DNA from: an uncultured Anaerotruncus sp.
GTDB lineage: Bacteria > Bacillota > Clostridia > Oscillospirales > Acutalibacteraceae
NCBI GenBank assembly: GCA_900539775.1
Contig: UQDL01000008.1
Coordinates: 1 to 64,000 of the forward strand
Length of the DNA stretch: 64,000 nucleotides
Reading direction: 5' to 3'
Shown in pieces: positions 52,565 to 62,522 of this stretch (the first letter of the stretch is position 1; each line of letters begins with the position of its first letter). The position numbers and the translations under genes are program-made. A model generated the notes under the pieces. It was not told where the DNA came from. It made no database searches and worked only from the letters and a program-made list of their open reading frames with translations.

Positions 52565-54007
52565 TTATTCGTTGTCCTCTTGCTCCGCAGCTGCCGCACG
52601 GCGCTCTGCAAGCTCTTTTTCAACCTTTGCACGCTCAGCCGGTGTGTAACGGATAAAGAGAAGCGGAATTATATAAAGCAGACTTGCAATTGCCGGAGTT
52701 AGAATAACAAGCGGCCAAATCCATTTGTCAAATGCCGCAGATTGGGTGCCGACATATACGGAAGCACCGTCTATTGCCTTATACTTCATAAAATGAAGAG
52801 CAAGTGTGGCAAGACCGGCGGTAATTCCGCTTGAGATTTTGGTGAACATCGTTTGCATTGAAAATGTTACGCCTTCCGTGCGCTTACCTGTTTTCCATTC
52901 CATATAATCAATACTGTCGCAAAAAACAGCGGTTTGTGCAATTGAAATTGCGCCGAGGGGGATGCAACCTATTCCGATAACCGTTAGCGCGATCCAAAGT
53001 TTTTGCCCTTGATAACCGATAGCATAAGCAATTATGCGTGCAATAATGTTTGCCGCTTGCATCATAATTATGGCATTAACATAACCCTTGCAAAACTTTT
53101 TGATTTTATCAGCAAGCATCATTCCCAAAAATCCGGGCAAACCCGTGAAGATATAATAAATGGTGGTTAAGCCAAGAGCGCCTATGATACTGTTTTCGCC
53201 GAGAAAATCGGCAGGAATTTCGTATTTGAAGAAATATGTAACAAGATTTGCCCCGAAACCGACCGAGCCAAGCAAGTTTCCGAGTGTAAGCAGCATAAGC
53301 ATTCTGTTTTTGAACAGCAGCGAAAACGACTCTCCTATTGAGGCCTGCTGCTTTTCTTTAACCACCCTTACACGCTCTTGCGCCGCATAGCATCTTAAGC
53401 TGAGCATTGCGCCGCCAAAGCCGAATATCAAAGCAAACACTATAGTCATCAGTGCCATGCTGCTGCCCGTTGCATTAGCAACCATTTCAAGCCCCATGGG
53501 AATTACAGTACCGAGCGCTCCGCAAACGCAGGAGCCGATTGTGCGTGCCCACTGCACGAAGCGATCACGCTCATCCGCATTTGGCGAAACCGCAGAGGTG
53601 ATGCCCCAAATTGAAACATCCTGAACTGTGTAAGCCAAATCCCAGCAGATATACATTATTATGAAATACGAAACACGAAGCCAAAGCAAATCCTCTTTCG
53701 TTGAAAACACAATAAACAAAAGCACCGTAAATACGCCGACGGGAAGCGGGGTGTATTTTAAAAACGGGCGCAGCTTTTCGCCGTTTTTAAAAGTATGCTT
53801 ATCAATAAATGAGCCTACCAAAGGATCATTTACGCCGTCCCAAATTTTCATAATTATCAAAAGCACAGAAACTGTGAGCGCAGGAAAAAGCGCAATATCC
53901 GTCATAAAATAGTTGAAAAATGAACTGCCTATCAAAGCATAAACCATATTTTGCCCTGTTAAGCCGGCGTAATAGCTTATTTTTTCTTTTTTACCTATGT
54001 ATTCCAA
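52565..54007 (-). CDS. GPH-family (glycoside-pentoside-hexuronide) cation symporter
   Basis: This 480-aa carrier with about 12 helices belongs to the MelB/GPH family. The N-terminal KISYYAGLTGQNMVYALIGS and IMKIWDGVNDPLVGSFIDKH, with the Asp residues of the cation site, are characteristic; the loop GEKLRPFLKY also fits. The C-terminus is charged (ELAERRAAAAEQEDNE). Substrate unknown, probably a glycoside. The start is TTG 54007 with AGGAGG upstream, this ribosome site sitting inside a small hairpin. Confidence 0.87.
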   Translation of the reverse strand: MEYIGKKEKISYYAGLTGQNMVYALIGSSFFNYFMTDIALFPALTVSVLLIIMKIWDGVNDPLVGSFIDKHTFKNGEKLRPFLKYTPLPVGVFTVLLFIVFSTKEDLLWLRVSYFIIMYICWDLAYTVQDVSIWGITSAVSPNADERDRFVQWARTIGSCVCGALGTVIPMGLEMVANATGSSMALMTIVFALIFGFGGAMLSLRCYAAQERVRVVKEKQQASIGESFSLLFKNRMLMLLTLGNLLGSVGFGANLVTYFFKYEIPADFLGENSIIGALGLTTIYYIFTGLPGFLGMMLADKIKKFCKGYVNAIIMMQAANIIARIIAYAIGYQGQKLWIALTVIGIGCIPLGAISIAQTAVFCDSIDYMEWKTGKRTEGVTFSMQTMFTKISSGITAGLATLALHFMKYKAIDGASVYVGTQSAAFDKWIWPLVILTPAIASLLYIIPLLFIRYTPAERAKVEKELAERRAAAAEQEDNE

Positions 54008-54011
54008 AAAA

Positions 54012-54026
54012 GCACCTCCTAAGTGC
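54012..54026 (-). promoter_or_regulatory. hairpin burying the symporter ribosome-binding site
   Basis: On the minus strand GCACTT pairs with AGGTGC (one G-U pair) around AGG. Six Ts and then the TTG start follow. The AGGAGG ribosome site is split between loop and stem. Confidence 0.45.
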
Positions 54027-54230
54027 AGTTAATCCGTCTTACTTAAACAAGTATTTTACCGCAACACATAAGCCGGAAATTTTAAACCGTGTTACATTTT
54101 TTCTGCCCTCTTAAACTAATATTAACACGGCAGAAAATCAAATCCAATATATAACATTCACAATATTTCCGTTGTGCAATTGTGTATTTTGCTTTTTTCC
54201 GGTGATAAGTTCGTGCTTTTTCTCTTTAAC

Positions 54231-54259
54231 TTGACATTTTACTGCCATTGATATATTAT
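54231..54259 (+). promoter_or_regulatory. promoter of the YfhO-family pseudogene
   Basis: TTGACA and TATTAT are 17 bases apart, 83 bases before the ATG. Confidence 0.8.
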
Positions 54260-54341
54260 TATCTAAGTTTATTTTTATTTAACAATATTATTTACTTTAA
54301 TGCAGTTTGTTAAGGGCTGCACATAACAAGGAGTTTACTTA

Positions 54342-57225
54342 ATGAGCAATAGCACAAAGGCGTTGCAAAAGCATGCTGCCGCCAACGGCGAAAAAAGCAA
54401 AAGCAGAAGATGTGCCGAAAAATTCTTCGGCTCTTATTTTTTCAGATACACGGCAATATACTTAGTTCTTTCAGCCATCATTTTTACTCAGTTTTTGTTT
54501 TTCAGAAAATCTCTTGTTTGGGATCCGGACGGAATTGCCCAGCATTATACAGGCTTTGTTTATTACGGAGTTTATCTTCGCAAGATTTTTAAAAGCTTGC
54601 TTGCAGGGCATTTGGTTATTCCTCAGTTTGATTTATCCATAGGAATGGGAAATGATATTTTCACTTCCTTACATTATTACGGAATAGGCGATCCGCTCAA
54701 TCTTATTTCGGCATTGGTGCCTTCAAAATATGCAGCATTTGCATTTTCGCTGCTCACCTATCTGCGCTATTATCTTGCAGGGCTTGCCTTTGTGTTGCTT
54801 GCAAAGTATAAAAAACAAAGCAAAACCGGGGCTTGTGCAGGTGCAATGATTTATGTTTTTTCCGCATATGCAATGTATATGACCCTCAGGCACCCGTCAT
54901 TTATAAATCCCCTTATTTATTTTCCGCTTATCATTCTCGGCGGCGAAATGATGTTTGACGGCAAACGCCCGTATTTATTTATCATATCCGTTTGCCTTGC
55001 TGCAGTAAGCGGCTTCTACTTCTTTTATGTTATTTCAATTTTTACCATTCTTTATGTTTTTCTCAGAATATTCTTTGCTTATCCGAAAGACAAGTTATTA
55101 AAAGGCTTTTTCCAAGCCTTGTTTAAATTCGGAGGCTCATATTTGCTTGGAATGATTATGGCGGCCGTTACTCTGCTTCCGATGATTATCACCGTGCTTT
55201 TCTCAAACAGAGGCTCTGTTCAGCACGCTCTTAATCCGTTTTATGCAAGCGAATACTACAAAGAATTCATTGGCGCATTTATGGGATATGTGCAGCTTGA
55301 CTGCAATGTTTATATGGGCTTTACGGCGGCGGGAGCAGCGGCAGTTGTGCTGCTCTTTATGCAAAAGAAAAAGCACGGTTTTCTTAAAACCGCTTTCATC
55401 ACGGCAACGCTGCTTATGATGTTTCCGATTTGCAGTAAGGTTATAAACGGATTTTCATATGTTTGCAACCGTTGGAGCTAGATTTACGGCCTTATTGCCG
55501 CATATGCATTTACGGTTTCCATCCAGCGAAATAAAAAAAATCACATTTAAAAAATCTATTGTTTTGTGTGCTGCTGCAGCTGTTACAACCGTCATCATTT
55601 CTTTGGTGCCGAATGCAAGAATTAAAGAAAACTATATTTCCTGCGCACTTTTTGCATTTTTTGCAATTGCATGCCTTATATACTCGGCACTGCCTTATGT
55701 TGAAAAAACAGACACTAAAAAAGCGGCAAAAGTTGCCAAGGCTGCACTTTGCATGATTGCGGCGGCCGGTGTTATTTTCAATTCACTTTTCATTTATGAT
55801 TACAACCATGCAAGCTTTTCAACAACATTTCTTACTATGGGGCAGGCAAACAGATTTTCGGGCTCAAATTCATACAAAGCCATTGCAGAGCTTCAAAACA
55901 CCGAGTCGGCCGTTGAGCGATACGGCGGCAGCGGCATAGAGCTTGAGCAAATGAACAATTCCATGCTCAGCGGCGCATATTCCTCGGCGGGCTATTTAAG
56001 CCTTACCGATCCTAGCACAAACAATTTCCAAAAAGAAATGGGCCTTGTTTACAATAATTTTTCCATTTTGGACGACAGCCATGCAGACCCGTATATCTAT
56101 GCTCTTGAAAATGTTAAATACTATGTTTCGGGCGGTGATGAAAAGAAAGAAAGCGCAATCGGCTCAGAAAGCCTTGCAACGCTAAAAAACATCAGCAGCG
56201 AACGCACATACAATTCACAGGTGTATGAAAACAAGGATTACATTCCTTTCGGCTTTACATACGAAAATGTTATTTCCCAAAGCGAATATTCCTCATTAAG
56301 CCCCGTGCAAAAGAGAGAAGCTCTTTTACAGGCTGCAGTGCTGAATGATACAGATGAATATGTTAATTCAGACCTGTCTTCGATAAGCACAGAGGTTTAC
56401 AAGCCGGAATATAAAACGGTGCTTCCGGAAAACGGCTGCATAATAAAAGACAACACAATTTATTCACAAAACAGTGGCACGGAAATTCACTTAAAAACTT
56501 CCGTTCCGGAGGGCTATCAAACCTATATTCAATTCAATAATTTAAACTACACTTCGCTTAGCGGAATGCAGCTTAAAAAAATAATTTCTCCGGATGCTTA
56601 CAACAAATTAACAACATATGAGCGCCGCAAGATTTCTTACAACGAAAAGAACTTTGAGCCAAACACATATGCATCGGCAATTGTTTCCTCCGATTCGGGC
56701 GCAAGAACACCATTTTCGATTTCAACACCGAATCACGATTATTACAGCGGCATAAATGATTTTACCGTTAATCTGGGAGACAAGCCCATAAAAGACATTA
56801 CCTTGCGTGTTGGCTCCGGCGCATATGCATATGATTCAATTGAAATTATCTGCATTCCGAAAACAGACTACAAAGCAAACCTGAATGCTCTTGCAGAGGA
56901 GCATTTGGAGGATTTAAACATTGCCGTAAATGAGATTTCGGGCAGCATTAAGCTTGAGAGCAACAAGGTTTTGTTTCTTTCAATTCCGTATAATGAAAAC
57001 TGGACGGCTTATGTAGACGGTGAAGAAACCGCAATTTGCAGAGCAAACACGGGATTTTGCGCAATTCCGCTTAAAGCCGGCGAACACAAAATTGTGCTTA
57101 AATACAAAAACAAACAGCTTAAATTATCATCGGCCGTAAGTGTTGTTGGGTTTGCAGGCTTTGCAGTTACCGTTGCGGCAGTTGAAATAAGCAGAAAAAA
57201 GAAAAAGAGCGCAACAATTAAATAA
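54342..57225 (+). pseudogene. YfhO-family membrane protein, interrupted by TAG and a frameshift
   Basis: The original protein would be about 960 residues, YfhO/GT-C-like. It has an N-terminal multi-helix region (WDPDGIAQHYTGFVYY; PQFDLSIGMGNDIF) and a C-terminal extracellular domain ending in a hydrophobic anchor. The first part stops at TAG 55479-55481, inside the conserved NRWS region. The same frame continues IYGLIAAYAFTVSIQ until an A8 run at 55533-55540 shifts it. Removing one A joins it to the remaining 560 codons (KKITFKKSIVLCAAAA...). The downstream frame is open to 57225. Family members are linked to cell-surface glycosylation. Confidence 0.85.
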
Positions 57226-57241
57226 GCCCTTTGCAACATAA

Positions 57242-57288
57242 AAAACGCTTCGGATTTTATAAGCATCCGAAGCGTTTTATTTTTATTT
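57242..57288 (+). terminator. terminator after the YfhO-family pseudogene
   Basis: AAAACGCTTCGGAT pairs exactly with ATCCGAAGCGTTTT (14 bp), followed by T-rich sequence. Confidence 0.88.
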
Positions 57289-57327
57289 TTTTATTGCCGA
57301 GCGGTTCAAACAAAATATAGAGCAGGC

Positions 57328-57483
57328 TTAATGCTTGCTGTTGTTATCTTTGCAACTGCAAGCACCGGCGCAATTGCCGCAATCTCCGCAGCATCCGCCT
57401 TTTTTTCTTTTTTTGCACATTGCAATTGCCAACACAACAGCAATCACAAGAATCGCACTAATAATAATATCCCAAATATTCAT
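57328..57483 (-). CDS. FeoB-associated Cys-rich membrane protein
   Basis: This 51-residue protein opens MNIWDIIISAILVIAVVLAI, a single membrane helix. A basic patch (KKRKKGG) follows, then a cytosolic Cys cluster (CCGDCGNCAGACSC, seven Cys). Small proteins of this design sit beside feoB in many clostridia and are named for it. It starts 16 bases after the feoB stop on the same strand. It may bind iron or take part in its transfer; this is not established. Confidence 0.85.
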   Translation of the reverse strand: MNIWDIIISAILVIAVVLAIAMCKKRKKGGCCGDCGNCAGACSCKDNNSKH

Positions 57484-57498
57484 AACGCACCCCTGCCA

Positions 57499-59841
57499 TT
57501 ACACACCTATCAGAGTGCCGACCGAATAGATTATAAACGCCGCCACCCATGCAATCAGGCACTGCCAAGCAACAACCGCCGCCGCCCATTTGGCGCCAAG
57601 TTCACGCTTAACGGAAGCAACTGCGGCAACACAAGGAGTATATAAAAGGCTAAACACAAGCAAGCTGAATGCCGCCAGCGGAGTAAGAACAGCCGCAATG
57701 CTTCCTCCAAAAAGAACCTCAAGGGTGGAAACAACGCTTTCCTTCGCCATAAAGCCGCAGATAAGAGCCGTGCAAATTCGCCAATCCCCTATTCCAAGCG
57801 GCTTAAATATCGGCGCAATAAAGCCGGAAACAGCAGCCAAAATGCTTTGCGAAGAATCCTCGGTCATATTAAATTTAAGGTCAAATTTTTGCAGAAACCA
57901 CACAACAACCGTTGCGATAAGAATAACGGAAAAAGCCCTTTGCAAAAAATCCTTTGCTTTTTCCCAAAGCAACTGAGCAACATTTTTTGCACTTGGCAAT
58001 CTGTAATTCGGCAGTTCCATAACAAACGGCACCGGTTCGCCCTTAAACAATGTTCCTTTATAAAGAAACGCAGCCAAGATGCCCATTAAAATTCCCAGCA
58101 GATAAATAACAGACATTACAAGCGCACCTTTTTTTGGAAAAAACACACTTACAAAAAACGAATATATCGGCAATTTTGCGCTGCAGCTCATAAAAGGAGT
58201 AAGAAGAATCGTCATTTTTCTGTCTCTCTCGCTTGTAAGAGTGCGTGTTGCCATAACAGCAGGCACAGTGCAACCAAAGCCTATAAGCATAGGCACAATG
58301 CTTTTTCCTGACAAGCCGATTTTTCTTAGCAGCTTATCCATAACAAAAGCCACCCTGGCAATATATCCCGTATCCTCCATCAATGAAAGGAAGAAAAACA
58401 GTGTAACGATAATCGGCAAAAAGCTGAGAACACTGCCTACACCCGTAAAAATGCCATCAACAATCAAACTGTGAATAACCGGATTTACATTTGCTGATGT
58501 AAGTGCGGAATCCGTGAGCGCACTGAGTTTATCAATTCCCAGCTCAAGCAGACTTTGAAGTCCGGCACCGATAACATTAAATGTAAGATAAAACACTGCC
58601 ACCATTATTGCAATAAAGCAAGGAATGGCTGTGTATTTACCGGTTAAAATCCTATCTATTTTTTCGCTTCGAATTCTTTGCTTGCTTTCTTTCGGCTTGA
58701 TAACTGTTTTTTCGCAAAGCTGTTCTATATAAGAAAATCTCATATCTGCGATGGCTGCACTGCGATCAAGCCCACGCTCTTTTTCCATTTGATCAACTAT
58801 TGATTCAAGCATATTAAGCTCGCTGCTTTGCAATTTCAGGCGATCAATAATAAGCTTATCACCCTCTATTGCCTTTGTTGCCGCAAACCGAACGGGAATT
58901 TGAGCACTTTCCGCATGATCCTCTATCAAATGAATAACGGCATGTATGCACCTGTGCACGGCGCCGTCATGATCTGTTTTGCTGCAAAAATCCTGCTGTA
59001 AAGGCTTTTCCTGATATTTGGCCACATGGATTGCATGGCGCACCAGCTCATCAACGCCCTCATTCTTGGATGCCGAAATCGGAATAACCGGCACACCGAG
59101 CATTGACTCCATTGCATTAACATCAACAGAACCTTGATTGCTTGTAACCTCATCCATCATATTAAGCGCCACAACCATTGGCGTGTCCATTTCCAAAAGC
59201 TGCATTGTTAAATAAAGGTTTCGCTCAATATTGGTTGCATCAACAATGTTTATTATTGCCTTCGGCTTTTCATTCAGCACAAAATTGCGGGACACTATTT
59301 CCTCGCTGCTGAAAGGAGACATCGAATAAATACCCGGCAAATCCGTTACAAGCGTTTTCGGATGGCCTTTAATAACACCGTCTTTTCTGTCTACCGTTAC
59401 ACCGGGAAAGTTGCCTACATGCTGCTTTGCTCCGGTAAGCTGATTAAAAAGAGTTGTTTTTCCGCAATTTTGATTTCCAACCAAAGCATAGGTAAGAACA
59501 ACATCATCATCAAGCGGTTTTTCATCCTTTTTGGAATGATATTTGCCGCCCTCGCCAAAACCTGGATGATCAATATTTTGCTCTCTGTTTATACCCTCGT
59601 GGCTGCGGCTTCTTTTTGCTATAGGCTCAATTTCTATTTTTTCAGCCTCTGCAAGGCGGAGCGTAAGCTCATAGCCGTGAATTTGAAATTCCAAAGGATC
59701 GCCCATGGGGGCGGTTTTTACCAAGGTAATTTCTGCGCCGGGAACCATGCCCATATCAAGAAAGTGCTGACGAAGCGCACCTTGACCGCTGACTTTGGTT
59801 ATAACGGCACTTTTTCCAACCTTTAATTCATTAAGCTTCAT
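57499..59841 (-). CDS. feoB: ferrous iron transporter, FeoA-FeoB fusion
   Basis: This 780-aa Fe(II) importer has residues 1-75 as a FeoA SH3-like domain (LNELKVGKSAVITKVSG; GMVPGAEITLVKTAPMG). A linker follows, then the GTPase domain with GNQNCGKTT (G1), VDRKDG, DLPGIYSMSPFS (G3) and NMMDE (G4). The membrane part has GSVLSFLPIIVTLFFFLSLMEDTG and MLIGFGCTVPAVMATR, both FeoB hallmarks. Fusion with FeoA is known in clostridia. A promoter lies at 59880-59908. Confidence 0.96.
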   Translation of the reverse strand: MKLNELKVGKSAVITKVSGQGALRQHFLDMGMVPGAEITLVKTAPMGDPLEFQIHGYELTLRLAEAEKIEIEPIAKRSRSHEGINREQNIDHPGFGEGGKYHSKKDEKPLDDDVVLTYALVGNQNCGKTTLFNQLTGAKQHVGNFPGVTVDRKDGVIKGHPKTLVTDLPGIYSMSPFSSEEIVSRNFVLNEKPKAIINIVDATNIERNLYLTMQLLEMDTPMVVALNMMDEVTSNQGSVDVNAMESMLGVPVIPISASKNEGVDELVRHAIHVAKYQEKPLQQDFCSKTDHDGAVHRCIHAVIHLIEDHAESAQIPVRFAATKAIEGDKLIIDRLKLQSSELNMLESIVDQMEKERGLDRSAAIADMRFSYIEQLCEKTVIKPKESKQRIRSEKIDRILTGKYTAIPCFIAIMVAVFYLTFNVIGAGLQSLLELGIDKLSALTDSALTSANVNPVIHSLIVDGIFTGVGSVLSFLPIIVTLFFFLSLMEDTGYIARVAFVMDKLLRKIGLSGKSIVPMLIGFGCTVPAVMATRTLTSERDRKMTILLTPFMSCSAKLPIYSFFVSVFFPKKGALVMSVIYLLGILMGILAAFLYKGTLFKGEPVPFVMELPNYRLPSAKNVAQLLWEKAKDFLQRAFSVILIATVVVWFLQKFDLKFNMTEDSSQSILAAVSGFIAPIFKPLGIGDWRICTALICGFMAKESVVSTLEVLFGGSIAAVLTPLAAFSLLVFSLLYTPCVAAVASVKRELGAKWAAAVVAWQCLIAWVAAFIIYSVGTLIGV

Positions 59842-59879
59842 AATTTCCCTCTTATAATATTTCAGTACCCTCTTTCAAC

Positions 59880-59908
59880 ATTATATTACATAGTTAAACC
59901 ATATTCAA
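59880..59908 (-). promoter_or_regulatory. promoter of feoB
   Basis: TTGAAT and TATAAT are 17 bases apart on the minus strand. I do not see a canonical Fur box. Confidence 0.65.
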
Positions 59909-60185
59909 TAAAAGCAGAGCAATTTAATAGGACTCTTGCATTTTTCAACATAAAAATCATCATAAACAAATCAAAAAATAAACAATACAACAATTGTTTT
60001 CCGAAAAACTTTAAAAATATATTAAATCAACAGCAACACTTATTTTGCAGTTGCTTTTATTTCACCGGCCGACAAACCGGTTAAGCCGAGCCGAGAGGCA
60101 CCGTTTGCTAAAAATGCGGAGCATAAATTTTCATTTGCGGATTGTTTTATTACCGAATTTGTGAAGCTTTATTTTAAGAAAAGAC

Positions 60186-60216
60186 AAGGCTTTCGCCCTT
60201 TTGAAGCGAAAGCCTT
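60186..60216 (-). terminator. terminator of the TlpA-like lipoprotein gene
   Basis: AAGGCTTTCGC pairs exactly with GCGAAAGCCTT (11 bp, 9-base loop). The minus-strand tail is T-rich. Confidence 0.78.
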
Positions 60217-60274
60217 AAAACAGTAAATTTAAATATTTATAATTTCAACACACGGCATTTTGCATTTTTACTGC

Positions 60275-61237
60275 TTATTTTGCACTGTTTGCAATTGCCT
60301 GATCAATAAGTGCATTAAGAGTTTTTGACTGCTCTGCCGATGTGATTGCACCTACAACCTGACCGACGATGTTTCCGTTTTTATCAACAACATAAGTTGT
60401 TGGGAAGGAATAAAGACCCGAAGTGAATTTGCCGGCTTCACTGTTTGAATCAAACCAAAGGTTTTTATAGGTTACTCCCTTTTTATTCAAAATATCCTTT
60501 GCTTCGGAAATAGCCTTGCTGTCGCCGTCAAGCGTGAATGAATTGATGCCGACAACAGAACCGCCTTTTTGAGCGAGTTCTTTGTTTAACGCTTCCAAAT
60601 CACCAAGCTCACCGACACAAGGATTGCAGGTTGTGAACCAAAAATTTACAACCGTTACCGTATTATTTGCAAAAAGCTCGCTGCTGTTAACATCATTACC
60701 GTCAAGGTCTTTTCCCTGAAAGCTCGGAAACTTTGTGAGATCTGATGTATTGCCGCCCGTCATGCCTGCGGTTGCGGCATCAACACTGTCGTTTTCCTTA
60801 GGCTTACTTCCGCAACCCGGATATTTTTGTTCCAAAACCGTAAGCTTATTTTCAATTTCTTTAATTTGCTCTGCAGCTGCTTTAAGAGTTTTAAGTTCTT
60901 CGGCAGTGAAGCTGTCTTTTGCGCCTTCGATTGTTGAAAGCAGAAAATCACCGTAATTTGTGCCGTCTTCAATCATAGAAGTGTTTTTATTGGCAGAAAG
61001 AAACACTTTTTCCCAAAGCTGAGAATTATTTGTGAGAATATCGTTTTCCTTTTGCATGAGCTTATTATAAAGTTCTGTTGCCTCATCGGCACTGCCGGGC
61101 TCCGTTGCCATTAAAGAGGCGATTTCGGAATCTGTGCCCTTGTTATTGTCTTTGCTTGCCGAACAAGCCGCAAGGCCGATTGCAAGCACCAACGCCATTA
61201 TAACAGCCAATATTTTTGATGTTTTTGAGATTTTCAT
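60275..61237 (-). CDS. TlpA-like thioredoxin lipoprotein
   Basis: This 320-aa extracytoplasmic lipoprotein has a signal sequence and lipobox LAAC (Cys25), a helical region (residues 40-140) and a C-terminal thioredoxin fold. The redox motif CNPC in NFWFTTCNPCVGELGDLEAL lies around residues 203-206, with the cis-Pro region SFPTTYVVDKNGNIVG near the end. It probably reduces or protects thiols outside the membrane. The NapH-like 4Fe-4S protein encoded immediately upstream could supply electrons. Confidence 0.9.
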   Translation of the reverse strand: MKISKTSKILAVIMALVLAIGLAACSASKDNNKGTDSEIASLMATEPGSADEATELYNKLMQKENDILTNNSQLWEKVFLSANKNTSMIEDGTNYGDFLLSTIEGAKDSFTAEELKTLKAAAEQIKEIENKLTVLEQKYPGCGSKPKENDSVDAATAGMTGGNTSDLTKFPSFQGKDLDGNDVNSSELFANNTVTVVNFWFTTCNPCVGELGDLEALNKELAQKGGSVVGINSFTLDGDSKAISEAKDILNKKGVTYKNLWFDSNSEAGKFTSGLYSFPTTYVVDKNGNIVGQVVGAITSAEQSKTLNALIDQAIANSAK

Positions 61238-61239
61238 AA

Positions 61240-62181
61240 TTATTCCTCCGTTTTATTATTTAATTCGTTTTTCTTACACGGCGCATTATTCCCGCCGATG
61301 TTTTTTGACGGCATTCCAAAGCCGTAATGAAAGCTTAAAGCATCCGTTGGGCAGGCGGTTATGCACTTACCGCAGCGTATACACTCGGTGTGATTGGGTG
61401 ATTTTGTAATATCAACATCCATTTTGCAAGCCTTTGCGCATTTTCCGCATGAAACGCATTTATGCTCATCAACCTTTATTCCAAGCAGGGAAACTTTGTT
61501 CATAAGCGCATAAAAGGCACCGAGCGGGCAAATCCATTTGCAAAACGGGCGATAAAACAAAATGCTTAAAACAACCACAACAACCAAAATTATAAGTTTT
61601 TGAGTAAACAAAGAGCCCAAAGCGGAGCGTATTCCCTCATTAACGGCAGACAGCGGAATTGCGCCCTCAAGCACACCCTGCGGACAAATATATTTACAAA
61701 AGAAAGGATCGCCCATGCCCACATCATTTACAACAAGCGCCGGAAGCAAAACCACGGCCAAAAGCAGAACGGCATATTTCAGATACCTTAGAGGTTTAAG
61801 CTTTTTTGTTGAAAGCTTTTTGCCCGGAATTTTATGCAGCAGATCCTGCAGCCAACCGAACGGGCACAAAAAGCCGCAAACAAAACGGCCGAGAAGCACA
61901 CCTATCAAAATCAAAAATCCCGTTATATAATATGAAAAGCTGAATTTTGATGAGCCCACCACTGCTTGAAATGCGCCTATAGGGCAAGCGCCCGATGCAG
62001 CCGGGCAAGAATAGCAGTTTAAACCGGGCACACAAACAGCCTTGCCTTTACCCTGATATATTCCGCCCTTAAAAAAATTAGGCAAATGTATATTTGTTGC
62101 AATGGCTGCGCAAGCCTGTATCAAGCCTCTGAAACGGCTTATAAGGCGAGACGCTTTTTTCTTTTTCTTTTTCTTATCCAA
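61240..62181 (-). CDS. NapH-like 4Fe-4S membrane protein
   Basis: This 313-aa protein has about five hydrophobic segments and many Cys motifs. They include NCYSCPAASGACPIGAFQ, FVCGFLCPFGWLQDLL, CKYICPQGVLEGA and CKWICPLGAFYAL, then two ferredoxin-type clusters at the C-terminus (CVSCGKCAKACKMD; CIRCGKCITACPTDA). It resembles NapH/CcoG/RnfB-like electron carriers across membranes. The start is TTG 62181, overlapping the mini-protein gene by 8 bases. Confidence 0.9.
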   Translation of the reverse strand: MDKKKKKKKASRLISRFRGLIQACAAIATNIHLPNFFKGGIYQGKGKAVCVPGLNCYSCPAASGACPIGAFQAVVGSSKFSFSYYITGFLILIGVLLGRFVCGFLCPFGWLQDLLHKIPGKKLSTKKLKPLRYLKYAVLLLAVVLLPALVVNDVGMGDPFFCKYICPQGVLEGAIPLSAVNEGIRSALGSLFTQKLIILVVVVVLSILFYRPFCKWICPLGAFYALMNKVSLLGIKVDEHKCVSCGKCAKACKMDVDITKSPNHTECIRCGKCITACPTDALSFHYGFGMPSKNIGGNNAPCKKNELNNKTEE

Positions 62182-62320
62182 TTCCTATACACTCCAAGCA
62201 CAATCTTATTGCCTTACTTAATACGGATTCAACCTCGCCTCTCATTGCACCGCAGCAAACCATAACCGCACCTGCAATCAGCAAGCCGCCCTGAGACAAA
62301 GCTTTTTTTAACTTAAACAA
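62174..62320 (-). CDS. CD1871A-family CXXC mini-protein
   Basis: This 48-residue protein ends in the family signature RGEVESVLSKAIRLCLECIGIG, containing a CLEC motif. A short hydrophobic helix (GGLLIAGAVMVCCGA) precedes it. The start is TTG 62320 with GGGGAG 8 bases upstream; GTG 62329 is too close to the ribosome site. The gene is too short for most predictors. It overlaps the NapH-like gene by 8 bases and so belongs to the redox operon. Function is unknown. Confidence 0.85.
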   Translation of the reverse strand: MFKLKKALSQGGLLIAGAVMVCCGAMRGEVESVLSKAIRLCLECIGIG

Positions 62321-62371
62321 CGTGATCACTCCCCTTCAAATTCCTTTGTTGAACACATCTTACCACAACAA

Positions 62372-62417
62372 GCATAAAATCTTTGTTAAGAAAAGAAATT
62401 TAACAAAGACTTTATGC
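62372..62417. repeat. 18-base inverted repeat between divergent operons
   Basis: GCATAAAATCTTTGTTAA and its near-complement (one mismatch) flank a 9-base loop. It lies between the redox operon (minus) and the two-component genes (plus), so it may be a shared operator. Confidence 0.7.
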
Positions 62418-62522
62418 CTTTATGATATAATATCATCACGAAGCGATTTTTGGCTTTCAAACGGTGCTTATTGCATATATAACAGTTTGCCCTGCAATAT
62501 TTATCGTGCAAACAAGCCTTGC

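Larger units (their letters stand above)
54008..54341. other. 334-base divergent intergenic region
   Basis: It separates the GPH symporter gene (minus) from the YfhO-type pseudogene (plus). Contents are a small hairpin over the symporter ribosome site (54012-54026), a plus-strand promoter (54231-54259) and otherwise AT-rich sequence without a supported gene. Confidence 0.6.
59842..60274. other. 433-base intergenic region
   Basis: It contains the feoB promoter (59880-59908), an AT-rich stretch (59930-60050), a GC-rich patch at 60063-60110 with ACCGG/CCGGT and GCC/GGC inverted arms, and the terminator at 60186-60216. I find no supported gene. Confidence 0.6.

Noticed and set aside
55459..57225. 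The second YfhO ORF as an independent gene
   Set aside because: It lacks a ribosome site and its first residues are an out-of-frame reading of the upstream gene; it is the 3' part of the pseudogene.
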